From Alphaproteobacteria bacterium (lineage in GTDB: Bacteria; Pseudomonadota; Alphaproteobacteria; Rickettsiales; JABCZZ01): a stretch of DNA of 64,000 nucleotides. The stretch lies in NCBI GenBank assembly GCA_013289445.1, contig JABCZZ010000006.1:1-64000 (forward strand). Direction: 5' to 3'. Made by a program: the position numbers and the translations under genes. The notes under the pieces are model-generated. The model searched no databases, was not told the origin of the DNA, and saw nothing but the letters and a program-made list of their open reading frames with translations. This document shows positions 33,927-42,511 of this stretch, piece after piece (position 1 is the stretch's first letter; the number at the start of each line of letters is the position of its first letter).

Positions 33927-35180
33927 TTACGTTGCCGGCTGATGGGAGTCGACAACGAGTTTACGCAATTGCGGCGAAAGCCATGCAGTGGTTGCCACTA
34001 CCACCAACGTGCCTATGCCACCGATGATCACGGAAGGCACAAGGCCCAGCAATTTGGCGGCAAGGCCCGATTCAAATGCGCCAATTTCATTCGACGAGAT
34101 GATAAACATGCTGTTGACCGCGGAAACACGACCGCGCATCGCATCGGGAGTGAGCAGCTGCATGAGCGTGCCGCGCATGACCATGCTCACACTGTCAAAC
34201 GCCCCGCTTGCCGCAAGACAGATCATGGAAACCCAAAAAATGTTGCTTGACCCAAAACCGATCATCGAGATGCCGAAGCCGGTGATGACCCACAGCAGCA
34301 AGCTGCCGCGCACGAGTCTAAACGGCCGCATGGCAAACACCAATGCGCTGACAATGGCGCCAAGTGCCGGTGCGGCCCTGAGTGCGCCGAGCCCTTCGGA
34401 GCCGACATGCAGCACGCGGTCGGCGTAGGCTGGTAGCATTGCCGTGGCACCGCCGAAGAGCACGGCAAACATATCGAGGGCCATCACTGAGAGCAGCACG
34501 CGGTTATGAAGAATAAATCGCCAGCCCGCCGCAATACTTTGACGTGCGGGTTCGCGCTTTTGTTCGCTGCGGTAACGGCGATGTGTGTCGCTGATGCCGG
34601 TAAGCATGCACAATCCCGCAAGCATCAGGCTTGTAGGCAGAAACCACGCCGCCCTGGCGCCATAACCGCCGTAGACAAGGCCGGCGATGGCCGGGCCGCA
34701 GATAGTGGCAAGCTGAAATCCGCTGCTTAACCAGCCGGAAGCCGACGAAATATCGGCGCGCGTGACAATGCGTGGCAGCAGCGAAAAGGAAGCGGGCATG
34801 ATAAAACCACGCGAAGCGCCGGAGATAAATACGCCGATGAAAATAGCGAGGATGACCGCATGTGACTGCAAAGCAATAAAGCCACCGGCAAGCAGCAGCA
34901 AAGTAAAGGTATTGAGCGTAAGTGCGCCGATGGACAGAAAATAGACACGATGCGGACGGCTGATATCCACCACATGGCCGGCAAATAGCGCGCAGCCGAT
35001 GGCGGGCAGGGCCTCCGTCAGGCCGGTGAGGCCAAGCATGAAGGGATTTTTCGTAAGCGAGTAGATTTGCCAGCCGACGATCACGGCTTGCGCCTGCAGC
35101 GCCATCATGCTGAAGACACGCGTAAACAGCAGCAGACGGAAATCTTTGATGCGTAATGCGGTGAAAGAGAGTGTGCTCAT
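33927..35180 (-). CDS. Major facilitator superfamily exporter (MFS_3/EntS type)
   Basis: A 417-residue, 12-helix transporter. MSTLSFTALRIKDFRLLLFTRVFSMMALQ, then a DRHRR-like loop after helix 6 and PDAMRGRVSAVNSMF in the second half are typical of EntS/MFS_3 exporters. The substrate cannot be told. The start at 35180 matches the family; a longer open frame to 35486 would run through the terminator and the barrel gene on the same strand in another frame, with no family match. The gene follows a terminator, so it should have its own promoter in a short space, or depend on read-through. Confidence 0.88.
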   Translation of the reverse strand: MSTLSFTALRIKDFRLLLFTRVFSMMALQAQAVIVGWQIYSLTKNPFMLGLTGLTEALPAIGCALFAGHVVDISRPHRVYFLSIGALTLNTFTLLLLAGGFIALQSHAVILAIFIGVFISGASRGFIMPASFSLLPRIVTRADISSASGWLSSGFQLATICGPAIAGLVYGGYGARAAWFLPTSLMLAGLCMLTGISDTHRRYRSEQKREPARQSIAAGWRFILHNRVLLSVMALDMFAVLFGGATAMLPAYADRVLHVGSEGLGALRAAPALGAIVSALVFAMRPFRLVRGSLLLWVITGFGISMIGFGSSNIFWVSMICLAASGAFDSVSMVMRGTLMQLLTPDAMRGRVSAVNSMFIISSNEIGAFESGLAAKLLGLVPSVIIGGIGTLVVVATTAWLSPQLRKLVVDSHQPAT

Positions 35181-35199
35181 GAAACCAGCATAAAACAAA

Positions 35200-35224
35200 A
35201 AAGGCGCCCCCGAAAGGACGCCTT
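35200..35224 (-). terminator. Intrinsic terminator of the outer-membrane barrel gene
   Basis: AAGGCGCCC pairs with GGACGCCTT (one A:C mismatch) around CCGAAA, and on the minus strand the stem is followed by TTTTTTGTTTTA. This is a convincing rho-independent terminator just after the barrel gene. Confidence 0.8.
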
Positions 35225-35244
35225 TAAAAGGTGGGAAAGTAGCG

Positions 35245-35889
35245 TTAGAATCTGAACTTGCCGCCAACTTCGATGTTGTTGGTGCTGTATTTAGACGAGA
35301 CATTATTAAAGCTGGGGTCGCTGGTGGCCAAATAACGATAGCCCAGTGTCCACTGCGTATTGGGGATCGAGTCCGGCGTATAGCCGATACCCAGCATACC
35401 CTGATAGGCAAACTCGTTATCGCTTTCATCCGAATTGCCGGCACCGCTGCTCGTTGGCAGGTGGACGGTGGCAAAACCAAGGCCAAAACCGATATAGGGC
35501 GACCAGGGTGAGTTCATCGGATAATCATAGTACGTATTGACCATATAAGCGGTAGAACTGTAGCTACCATTACCGTTGACTTGTCCGCCGCCGTTGAAGT
35601 TAACGCGGCTTACGCCGTTGCTGTGGTAACTCACTTCCGCTTCAAAGCGTAAGGCATTGATGAGGGGAATCGAAGAACTGGGCAAATAGCCAATCGCGCC
35701 GCCGAAACCATACCCGTCGTTGAGCTGCAATGACGAGGCGCGGCTACCAGAGACATCCTCATTACCCATAATTGTATAGTCACCGGTCAGACCGAGGTAC
35801 CACCTGGGCCAGCGCTCGTCCGCTTGCGCCGAAAAAGCCGTGGTGACCAATAATGCTCCTAAGCTTGCGGCAAATAATGTTTTTTTCAT
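35245..35889 (-). CDS. Outer-membrane beta-barrel protein (OmpA-like/Omp25 type)
   Basis: A 214-residue protein with signal MKKTLFAASLGALLVTTAFSAQA and an eight-strand-like barrel: WYLGLTGDYTIMG, GFGGAIGYLP, ALRFEAEVSYHSN, SPYIGFGLGFATVHL, QWTLGYRYLATSD and the C-terminal NNIEVGGKFRF ending in Phe as required for BAM insertion. It fits the small surface antigen barrel family common in Alphaproteobacteria. A Shine-Dalgarno sequence (AGAGGA) precedes the ATG and a terminator follows. It is probably structural or adhesive; no specific function is known. Confidence 0.85.
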   Translation of the reverse strand: MKKTLFAASLGALLVTTAFSAQADERWPRWYLGLTGDYTIMGNEDVSGSRASSLQLNDGYGFGGAIGYLPSSSIPLINALRFEAEVSYHSNGVSRVNFNGGGQVNGNGSYSSTAYMVNTYYDYPMNSPWSPYIGFGLGFATVHLPTSSGAGNSDESDNEFAYQGMLGIGYTPDSIPNTQWTLGYRYLATSDPSFNNVSSKYSTNNIEVGGKFRF

Positions 35890-36099
35890 TTCATCCTCTC
35901 CTGTGTATAACTTACGGTCTTGTAAAACAGCGCACTCCGGATAGATTCGGACAAATCGATTGCGCTCATAAATCTATATGCGTTATATACACAACCTGTG
36001 GATTTTCACAATAAACATCTGCTGTAAAAAGCATTTTTTATACTATATGTAGGATAAACGACACAGTGCTTCCCCCTACAGATTGTGTATTGAAACAAC

Positions 36100-36187
36100 G
36101 CCCGCGTGGTGAAATGGTAAACACTACGGACTTAAAATCCGTTGCGCGTTAAAGCGCTTGTCGGTTCAAGTCCGACCGCGGGCACCA
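36100..36187 (+). tRNA. tRNA-Leu (anticodon UAA)
   Basis: The acceptor arms GCCCGCG (36100-36106) and CGCGGGC pair fully; discriminator A and an encoded CCA end the gene. The anticodon stem ACGGA/TCCGT holds the loop CTTAAAA, giving anticodon TAA for the UUA codon. The T-arm GTCGG-TTCAAGT-CCGAC is standard. The long variable arm (GCGCGTTAAAGCGC) confirms a class II leucine tRNA. Confidence 0.97.
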
Positions 36188-36266
36188 ATTCTACAACAAG
36201 ATTAGAAAGAACGCTGTTCTTACATTTCAGTAAATGCAAGACAGAGGTTTTAATTCGGCCATATTA

Positions 36267-37463
36267 TTAGCCTTTGCCGACACCTGACGGTTGAGTTTCT
36301 TGCGGGATGATGTTCATTTCCTGTAACGCAGGCAGTAATTCCGAGCCATCGCTACGGCCCTTCACCAGAAGATTCTGTCCTTTATAACGCCAGTTGGTAG
36401 TCATCAGACTGTTATATGGTTCGCCAAAACATTTAGGCTCATAAATTTTTCCTGCCCTTACCAGTTCGATGGCTTTCTTGACGCAGGCACCATGCATGTC
36501 TCCCCATTCTCTCCTCAGCGGTGCGGAATTGAAGATATGTCTGAGCTCCTCGTCCGTAAAAGTTTTATTGAGGAAGCCCTTGCTGGTGGAGGCATATATT
36601 CTGTCGATGCTGGGCGTAGGTATGCCCATGCGCACGACAGTGGGAACGCATTTGGCAAGCGAAGTACCGGTGAGCACTCCCGGCCCTAATATGTGAGCGT
36701 TCTGCCGAGTTTCAGGCGTCTGTGCTGTCTTGCCGGGTGCCGCGGTAAGGGGTTTTGGCCAGGAACTTTTTGGCGTCTCAGAGCTAGACACTCTTATCTG
36801 CACAGGAGGTTTTGCATGAAAGTAGAATTTCTTTTCCTCTTCAATCCAGTGTGCCGTTTCAGGTGGTGGGGCATGCTCGTCGATGAATTTTGCATCAGGT
36901 GGGACCAGTTTCTGCTGTTCGATAAGATCCAATGCCGTCTGACGCAAGCGGCTAAAGCGCTGGGTTCTCTGCGGCTCCTGCAATGCTGCGCAGCTCTTAT
37001 GCCATTGTGCCATTTCTTCTTCAAGCGATGAGGCCCACAGGAGCTTCATGGAGCTAGGAAATATCTGTTTGGGTTTGGCAAAAATATAGGCCACCCGGCC
37101 AGGCACAACATCGCCATTGACGATATCTTCAACGCAGGCCGCAAAGTTAAATCCCACGAGTTTATTTCTTTCCAGACGCTTTATTTCCGCTGCTTTTGCC
37201 TCTTGCAAGAGCGTCTCTGTGGAGTCGCAGCCCAGTGCCAGCGCGAGTTCGGTGAGTTTTTCCGGTGAGAAAACGTCGAGTTCGCCATTGGTAAAGCGCA
37301 TAAATTCTTTTTCGGGAATAGCGAGTTTGGCGGCAAGGGTTTTAAGTCGGTAGCCTTTGGCTACATAGAGATCCACCAGCATTAGTGAGAGTGTCTCAAG
37401 CCCTGCTTCTTGGGCAGTGGCCACTGTATTATCGTCTTCGACGGTGGTGCTTTGTTCAGTCAT
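36267..37463 (-). CDS. Orphan protein with N-terminal helix-turn-helix-like segment
   Basis: A 398-residue soluble protein. Residues ~28-85 (YVAKGYRLKTLAAKLAIPEKEFMRFTNGE, then a second helical pair) look like an XRE-type helix-turn-helix. The remaining ~310 residues are not recognised and include a Pro-rich stretch (230-255). Conserved-looking cysteines are scattered. There is no signal or membrane segment. It is preceded on the same strand by the orphan at 37483-38604, 19 bases away, so the two are likely cotranscribed. A DNA-binding role is plausible only for the N-terminus. Confidence 0.6.
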   Translation of the reverse strand: MTEQSTTVEDDNTVATAQEAGLETLSLMLVDLYVAKGYRLKTLAAKLAIPEKEFMRFTNGELDVFSPEKLTELALALGCDSTETLLQEAKAAEIKRLERNKLVGFNFAACVEDIVNGDVVPGRVAYIFAKPKQIFPSSMKLLWASSLEEEMAQWHKSCAALQEPQRTQRFSRLRQTALDLIEQQKLVPPDAKFIDEHAPPPETAHWIEEEKKFYFHAKPPVQIRVSSSETPKSSWPKPLTAAPGKTAQTPETRQNAHILGPGVLTGTSLAKCVPTVVRMGIPTPSIDRIYASTSKGFLNKTFTDEELRHIFNSAPLRREWGDMHGACVKKAIELVRAGKIYEPKCFGEPYNSLMTTNWRYKGQNLLVKGRSDGSELLPALQEMNIIPQETQPSGVGKG

Positions 37464-37482
37464 GTTCTTATGGATCTTAATG

Positions 37483-38604
37483 CTATCCGCGGGTCTTTAC
37501 TTCAACACCGCTTTGATAGGCGAATGCGGCAGTGGGCATCGTGCTTGTGCCTGCTTGCACGCCTTGTGCGCCCCCCGTGACAGATTTGAGCTTATGCATC
37601 TGCGGCGAATCCAGCTCCGGTTTGAAGTCTTTTGCAGACACGATAATGCCTTGGTAAGCCTCGCCTATGGGGTCGTAGTTGCGTGCTTCTTTGGCTTTGC
37701 AAACAATGCCCTCTGCGATGGCGATGGCATCGCCAAATACCCTGACCCGGACTTTATCGGGATGCTTATCATCTACCTGCACCTGATCGGGTTTAAGCTT
37801 TCCGCTGCTGGCTGCGACCAAGGAATCTTTCAGGTTTCTGCCTTCTTTTGCACTGCCGACTATCGCGCGATAATTTGATTGGTCATTACTCAGTCTTGAC
37901 CTTTCCCAGGTCGTATTAGAGGCGACGACTGCGCCATCCAGCATCTGTTCGACATTGATACATTTTGCTGACGGCATATGATCTATGCCCCAGTCTTTGA
38001 CCGCTTCAATGCCTTCTTTTGAATTGGGGCGCAAATGGATTTCACCGGGACGAGCTCCCATCTTGCTGATGATCATCGTGCCGGCAATATTATTTTCTTT
38101 GAGAAATTTTGCGATGTCATGGGTGCTGGCGCTGTCGGGGAAACTCAGCTCCCAGCTTCCGTTTTCCTTTGCGTGCAAAGCGGTGGGTTGCAACGGTTTG
38201 CCCGAATCAGGTTTCGCCAAAATGTTACTTGCGGGCGGGTTCTGCTGAGCAATGAGGGGTGCCTCAAAAGCCGGCGTAGTTTTTATCGTCGTGGGCGGAG
38301 GTTCCTGTGTTGGTGCGGGTTTGGCGAATGACATGTTCACGGCGATGCGTGCGTTTGCCTGGGCTTCCACTTCGTCGAGTGCAGCGTCTAAATTCGCTCC
38401 AAGCTTTTTTATTTCCGCTATGGGAATAACGACGCCCCATTGGCCCATCGGCTCCATGCCTTGCAGACCTCGCTCTTCAAGAATGGCTTTGACCTGTTTG
38501 GCGAATCCTGGCTTTTCATCTACACCAGCGCTGCTACCGACGACCAAAGAAGTGGGTTGCTCATCAGTGAAATGGCCTTTGGCATCGATACGTGAATATT
38601 CCAT
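37483..38604 (-). CDS. Orphan soluble protein, first gene of a pair
   Basis: A 373-residue protein, not recognised. Residues ~30-85 and ~145-215 each look like a small alpha/beta unit (FAKQVKAILEERGLQGMEPMGQWGVVIP; DIAKFLKENNIAGTMIISKMGARPGEIHLRP), with a Pro/Thr linker between, so the protein may hold two related domains. A third part (250-340) is of mixed structure. No signal or membrane segment. It lies 19 bases before the helix-turn-helix-like gene. No function is proposed. Confidence 0.6.
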   Translation of the reverse strand: MEYSRIDAKGHFTDEQPTSLVVGSSAGVDEKPGFAKQVKAILEERGLQGMEPMGQWGVVIPIAEIKKLGANLDAALDEVEAQANARIAVNMSFAKPAPTQEPPPTTIKTTPAFEAPLIAQQNPPASNILAKPDSGKPLQPTALHAKENGSWELSFPDSASTHDIAKFLKENNIAGTMIISKMGARPGEIHLRPNSKEGIEAVKDWGIDHMPSAKCINVEQMLDGAVVASNTTWERSRLSNDQSNYRAIVGSAKEGRNLKDSLVAASSGKLKPDQVQVDDKHPDKVRVRVFGDAIAIAEGIVCKAKEARNYDPIGEAYQGIIVSAKDFKPELDSPQMHKLKSVTGGAQGVQAGTSTMPTAAFAYQSGVEVKTRG

Positions 38605-38734
38605 CGGCGCGCTCCAAAACTATAGGAATCACTTTACCATGCAGGTGCTTAGCAAAGTATTAATTTTGGGTGACGAAATGCTGTGTCGGAATTTTCCAAC
38701 ATACTGAATAATAAAACAAATATAATGAACGGCT

Positions 38735-39199
38735 TTAATAGACTGCCGGATTGAAGTCAGCAGCGGTCAACGAGGAGTTATGTGCCACAGGTTGCCAGAC
38801 CGGTGCAGGTTCAAGCGGATTTTCCGCCTGAGTTGGCGCGGCCGTCTGCACAGGTGGGGATATGGCATTGGCAGGAAGTGTAGAAGATGTTGCCCCCGCA
38901 GCCGCACCGCCGACGGGATTTGCTGAAATGGGCGTAAGTTCTCTTGGTGCCACAGCATTGAGCGGGGCGGGATGAAGCTCAATCGCGGCCACCGCGGTCA
39001 AATGCGCCGCAGTCAGCTCCCTAGCGGCCACCGGGATTAAATGTGCGGCTGTCAGTTCTCTGGCGGCCACGGGCGTTACGGCAGGCGGTGGCAAGATCAC
39101 CGCTGGAATTGCCGCGTAACATTCGCCTGCGCTCATGCCACTTGCAAGAGCCATAAAAAGAAACGTTCGACATAAGAGCGATGGGCGCGTGACTTTCAT
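38735..39199 (-). CDS. Secreted protein with four 13-residue tandem repeats
   Basis: A 154-residue protein from ATG 39199 (a GTG six codons earlier is possible; neither has an ideal ribosome site). A basic start and the hydrophobic run FLFMALASGMSAGECYA form a Sec signal. Next come four copies of a 13-residue unit of the type PVAARELTAAHLI, the last two diverged, then a low-complexity Ala/Pro/Thr tail. Such repeats suggest an elongated or flexible envelope or surface protein. No family is recognised. Confidence 0.55.
   Translation of the reverse strand: MKVTRPSLLCRTFLFMALASGMSAGECYAAIPAVILPPPAVTPVAARELTAAHLIPVAARELTAAHLTAVAAIELHPAPLNAVAPRELTPISANPVGGAAAGATSSTLPANAISPPVQTAAPTQAENPLEPAPVWQPVAHNSSLTAADFNPAVY
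38918..39073 (-). repeat. Four tandem 39-bp repeats inside the secreted protein gene
   Basis: The 13-residue repeats correspond to four in-frame 39-bp units. The first two are nearly identical at protein level (differing only in the last residue); the others have drifted. The unit length, divisible by three, lets the array grow or shrink without breaking the frame. Confidence 0.65.
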
Positions 39200-39318
39200 A
39201 CCTGCCGATTTTACCACAAGACCATGACGGATTCATGACAATAATTCTGGAGTATTTTAGGTTTTTTAGTCACAATGGTGCAAATAGAGAGCCCTAACGC
39301 AGGTAAATATTAACACGT

Positions 39319-39813
39319 ATGGCAAAACCTAATTCCAACTCCTCCGGTGACGCGCGCACGCAGAACACTAATCAAGACCAGAAGCTCGATCAGATGATCG
39401 CTAAAGCGGTCGAGGCGGTGGCCAAAGGCGAAAATCCCGAGCAGGTTCTGGAAGTCATGCTCGAAACGCTTCCGGCCAATATACGCGATAACATGCGTAA
39501 AAAATTCTCCGCCGCACTGGCCAAGCGCAAGCTTAGGCAACCGGGCAGAGAAGTGGCAGATATTCCCTCCCACGGTACGCTTGCACGATTGCGCGATATG
39601 TTTGCGCAGTCAGCGCGCCAGACGCTTGATCGCATAAAAAATCTGGTGCGCGCACGTCCCGACATTGCCACTGCAGTAAGCCAGGCAGGCAAGATTCTGG
39701 TCAAGAATGGTGTGGTGGTCGATAGGGTGCAGGTGAGTGAAGCCGACCTCGGAACATTTGCGCCGTCAGCGGGCATCAAAGGCCCCGCTCAAGGCACTGG
39801 CCGCGGCACTTGA
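39319..39813 (+). CDS. Orphan soluble protein
   Basis: A 164-residue hydrophilic protein, not recognised. The disordered start (NSNSSGDARTQNTNQ) is followed by helical, basic regions (ENPEQVLEVMLETLPANIRDNMRKKF; FAQSARQTLDRIKNLVRARPD). It overlaps the following lipoprotein gene by four bases (TTGA), so the two are coupled. No function is proposed. Confidence 0.6.
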   Translation: MAKPNSNSSGDARTQNTNQDQKLDQMIAKAVEAVAKGENPEQVLEVMLETLPANIRDNMRKKFSAALAKRKLRQPGREVADIPSHGTLARLRDMFAQSARQTLDRIKNLVRARPDIATAVSQAGKILVKNGVVVDRVQVSEADLGTFAPSAGIKGPAQGTGRGT

Positions 39814-40181
39814 AGCAACTTCTCAGTATCGTTCTTATGGTCGCCATCCTTGCGGGATGTGCAGCAAGAAAAGCCACGCCGGTCGCCGTTTCCGAATATA
39901 ACGACGATCTGAAATCCTGCCAGGCGCTGGCCACCGAGCTCACCATGATCGATCAGGATATCGTGCGCCTCAAGAAAGAAGAGGACAAAACCTACCAGAA
40001 CGCATTTTTCGGTGCGGCGGCGGTGTTTCTCTATGTGCCGGCGCTCTTCATGGATTTCGGCACCGCCGAGCGTGAGGAAATCGCAGCGCTACAGGAGCGC
40101 AAACGCCATCTGCTGGTCATTGGCGTGAACAAGAAATGCGATTTCAAAACGGAAGAAGAAAAAATCGATAAACCTAATTAG
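39810..40181 (+). CDS. Small lipoprotein of unknown function
   Basis: A 123-residue protein with a clear lipoprotein signal: MKQLLSIVLMVAILAGC with the lipobox LAGC at Cys17. The mature part has a coiled-coil-like charged segment (MIDQDIVRLKKEEDK), a hydrophobic stretch (AFFGAAAVFLYVPALFMDF) and another charged helix. It starts with TTG overlapping the previous stop. It is convergent with grxD, one base apart. Envelope location follows from the signal; function is unknown. Confidence 0.7.
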   Translation: MKQLLSIVLMVAILAGCAARKATPVAVSEYNDDLKSCQALATELTMIDQDIVRLKKEEDKTYQNAFFGAAAVFLYVPALFMDFGTAEREEIAALQERKRHLLVIGVNKKCDFKTEEEKIDKPN

Positions 40182-40182
40182 A

Positions 40183-40518
40183 TCAGGCAGCCTTCAGGAT
40201 GCCTTTGTCTTTCAGCAATGTCGCAAGCTCTCCCGATTCGTACATCTCACGCGCGATGTCGCAGCCGCCGATGAACTCGCCCTTGATGTAAAGCTGCGGA
40301 ATGGTCGGCCACTGGCTGAACTGCTTGATGCCTTCGCGCAGCGCGGGGTCGGCCAGCACATTGACATCCTTGTAGTCCACGCCCGAGCGCTCGAGAATCT
40401 GCACGACGGTGGCGGAGAAGCCGCATTGCGGAATTTTCTTCGTCCCTTTCATGAACAACACGATGTCGTTCTTGTCGATAGTCTCTTTGATTTGGGTGAA
40501 TGCCGGATTATCGCTCAT
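40183..40518 (-). CDS. grxD: Monothiol glutaredoxin (CGFS type)
   Basis: A 111-residue Grx4-type protein with the CGFS site (Cys32 in [10 protein letters not shown]), FMKGTK, and the glutathione-binding [23 protein letters not shown] glutaredoxins carry [2Fe-2S] clusters, often as a complex with BolA, and serve iron-sulfur delivery and iron sensing. It lies 62 bases downstream of bolA on the same strand, as in many Alphaproteobacteria. Confidence 0.96.
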   Translation of the reverse strand: MSDNPAFTQIKETIDKNDIVLFMKGTKKIPQCGFSATVVQILERSGVDYKDVNVLADPALREGIKQFSQWPTIPQLYIKGEFIGGCDIAREMYESGELATLLKDKGILKAA

Positions 40519-40580
40519 GAGAGGTCCTTATGAAGTTCAATGTTCAGGGATCATGAAGTATAGCGAAAATAGGCGTTTTG

Positions 40581-40814
40581 TCACGTTCCGGCTTGCGTCT
40601 TAAGAGCCAGCGCATGCAGCTTTGAGCCCATCTGGCCCCCCAGGGCTGCATAGACCATCTGATGCTGTGCTACCCTTGATTTGCCTGCAAAAGCCTTTGA
40701 AATGACGGTAAGTTCATAGTGATCATCGTCCCCTGCCAGATCGACAAGCGTAATTTGCGCATCCGGAAAGGCGGTGCGCATCAGGCGTTCAATCTCACAA
40801 GCGGGCATGGGCAT
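40581..40814 (-). CDS. bolA: BolA-family protein
   Basis: A 77-residue BolA protein with IERLMRTAFPDAQITLVDLAGDDDHYELTVIS and the conserved helix SRVAQHQMVYAAL. The His in RVAQHQ is the usual cluster ligand shared with the glutaredoxin. BolA acts in iron-sulfur trafficking with the CGFS glutaredoxin encoded next. In related genomes bolA follows purL; here it is cut off from purL by three genes. Confidence 0.92.
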   Translation of the reverse strand: MPMPACEIERLMRTAFPDAQITLVDLAGDDDHYELTVISKAFAGKSRVAQHQMVYAALGGQMGSKLHALALKTQAGT

Positions 40815-40892
40815 GAGGGCACCAGTTTAAGGTTGATAGATATGGGGCAATCGGGTTATAGCCTTAGCAACCTCAATCCCGCAAGGTAGTTT

Positions 40893-41255
40893 ATGCCCGA
40901 GCCTTCCATACGCGTTGTTGCGCTCCCGAAGGATGCCAATCCCGACGGCGATATTTTCGGCGGCTGGATTTTAAGCATGATGGATATCGCGGGTTCCATC
41001 CCTGCGCGCAAGCTCGCCAAGACCCGCGTCGTGACGGTGGCAATGGAGAATATCCAGTTCCTGCTTCCTGTGCTCATCGGCGACTGCCTTGAATGCTATT
41101 CTTACATTGAAAAGATCGGCAAGAGCAGCATCACCGTCAAGGTCGATACTATCGTTGATCGCATGGAAGGCGGCGAGAAGCAGAAAGTTACCGAAGGGCG
41201 TTTCGTCTATGTCGCCATCGACAAGGACCGCAAGCCTGTCAAAGTGCCGCGCTGA
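40893..41255 (+). CDS. yciA: Acyl-CoA thioesterase, YciA type
   Basis: A 120-residue hot-dog-fold protein: PKDANPDGDIFGGWILSMMDIAG is the hallmark with the catalytic Asp in NPDGDIFGGW, followed by VVTVAMENIQFLLPVLIGD. YciA hydrolyses medium- and long-chain acyl-CoAs. AAGG precedes the ATG. The gene is inserted on the plus strand between bolA and the glycosyltransferase genes, both minus strand. Confidence 0.92.
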   Translation: MPEPSIRVVALPKDANPDGDIFGGWILSMMDIAGSIPARKLAKTRVVTVAMENIQFLLPVLIGDCLECYSYIEKIGKSSITVKVDTIVDRMEGGEKQKVTEGRFVYVAIDKDRKPVKVPR

Positions 41256-41256
41256 T

Positions 41257-42492
41257 TTACGCGGCCAGCGCCAGCATTTCTTTCGCCTTGCTATACACTT
41301 CGTCGACCGTAATCAGCTGCATGCAGAGATTGTTAGTGCATAGCGAGCGCCGATGATTTTGTGCGGCGTAGCAGGGTGAGCAATGCAGATTTTTAAAGAA
41401 ATTGTAACCGTTGGGATTGAGCGGCCCATAGAGCGCCGGCGTTTCCGGCCCAAAGAGACCGATGGTCTTCATCTGCGCGAGCGCGGCGAACTGTGCCGGA
41501 CCGCTGTCATTGGTGATCATGAGGTCGGCGATGCGGTATAGCGAAATCAGCTCGCCCATACTGGTGAAGCCCGACAGATCCACTACGCGCGCATGCTGAA
41601 GCGCCGTGCAGATGACGCGTGCGTCCTCGCGCTCGTCCGGCCCGCCCGTCACCGCGATATGGACATCGGCATGATCGGAAAGTCTGCGCGTCAGCTCGAG
41701 ATAATATTGCATCGGCCAGCGCCGCAGCGGTAGCGCCTCGCTCGAATTAGGATTGAGCAATACCAGCTTCTTTGCGTCCTTGAGCGAAGGAAATGCCGCA
41801 TGCAATTTAGCGCGCAATGCCTCGACTTCCTGCGGCTTCTGGGCAAGCGCAATGGCGGGCAGACGTATCTCTTCATCGGGGATCACGCGTTTGGTATGCG
41901 GCAAATCGCCCCAGTTTTCGCCGAGTGCATACCACATGCCAAAAAAATTCTTGGCGATGTGCTGATGGTGATTATAGGTCACCGGATGGGTAAGAAATTT
42001 GCCGCGATAGAGCCCTTCGGCCTGGAAATTGTCGAACCCCACCTTCACGGGCGCGCCGGAAAAGAACGAAAGCAGGCTGCTGATGCGCGAGAATAATTCA
42101 AAATCAAAAACCATATCAAAATCTGTGCGTGTAAACGCAAGAATCATGCGCATCAGATCAAGGGTGAACAGGAAAAGATTATTCGTGCGCAGCGTGAGGA
42201 TTCTTTCTTTATCGATCATGCCTAAAATATGCAGGATAGGTGCCGAAGAGCGGAAGGTGGCGAAGGTAATGGCCGCCTGAGGATAGGTGGCCTGCATCTT
42301 GGCAATCAGCGGCGCCAGCTGCACCATCGAGCCCATTTCCGAAAGCTCGATACACAGGATGTGGCGCACCTGCGAAGGAATCTTTTTCTCCTGCGGCTTA
42401 AAAAAATGCTTGGTCTTCAGGTATAATCCGCAGGCAAACGTGAGGGGCACGCCCGCATAAAAATCAATCTTTTGCATGGAGGATATTTTCAT
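41257..42492 (-). CDS. Glycosyltransferase family 9 (heptosyltransferase-like)
   Basis: A 411-residue GT9-type protein. The N-terminal domain has ILCIELSEMGSMVQLAPLIAKMQ and the C-terminal domain VLLNPNSSEALPLRRWP, then MITNDSGPAQFAALAQMKTIGLFGPETPALYGPL, which binds the nucleotide sugar. A Cys-rich end follows (CSPCYAAQNHRRSLCTNNLCMQ). GT9 enzymes add heptose or related sugars to lipopolysaccharide core. It lies 19 bases after the membrane enzyme gene, in the same transcript as purL. Confidence 0.9.
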   Translation of the reverse strand: MKISSMQKIDFYAGVPLTFACGLYLKTKHFFKPQEKKIPSQVRHILCIELSEMGSMVQLAPLIAKMQATYPQAAITFATFRSSAPILHILGMIDKERILTLRTNNLFLFTLDLMRMILAFTRTDFDMVFDFELFSRISSLLSFFSGAPVKVGFDNFQAEGLYRGKFLTHPVTYNHHQHIAKNFFGMWYALGENWGDLPHTKRVIPDEEIRLPAIALAQKPQEVEALRAKLHAAFPSLKDAKKLVLLNPNSSEALPLRRWPMQYYLELTRRLSDHADVHIAVTGGPDEREDARVICTALQHARVVDLSGFTSMGELISLYRIADLMITNDSGPAQFAALAQMKTIGLFGPETPALYGPLNPNGYNFFKNLHCSPCYAAQNHRRSLCTNNLCMQLITVDEVYSKAKEMLALAA

Positions 42493-42511
42493 CAGAACAC
42501 TCCAGTGAGGA

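Noticed and set aside
33927..35486. 519-residue version of the MFS exporter starting at 35486
   Set aside because: The first 102 residues cross a good terminator and the barrel gene, and have no transporter likeness. The family start is the ATG at 35180.
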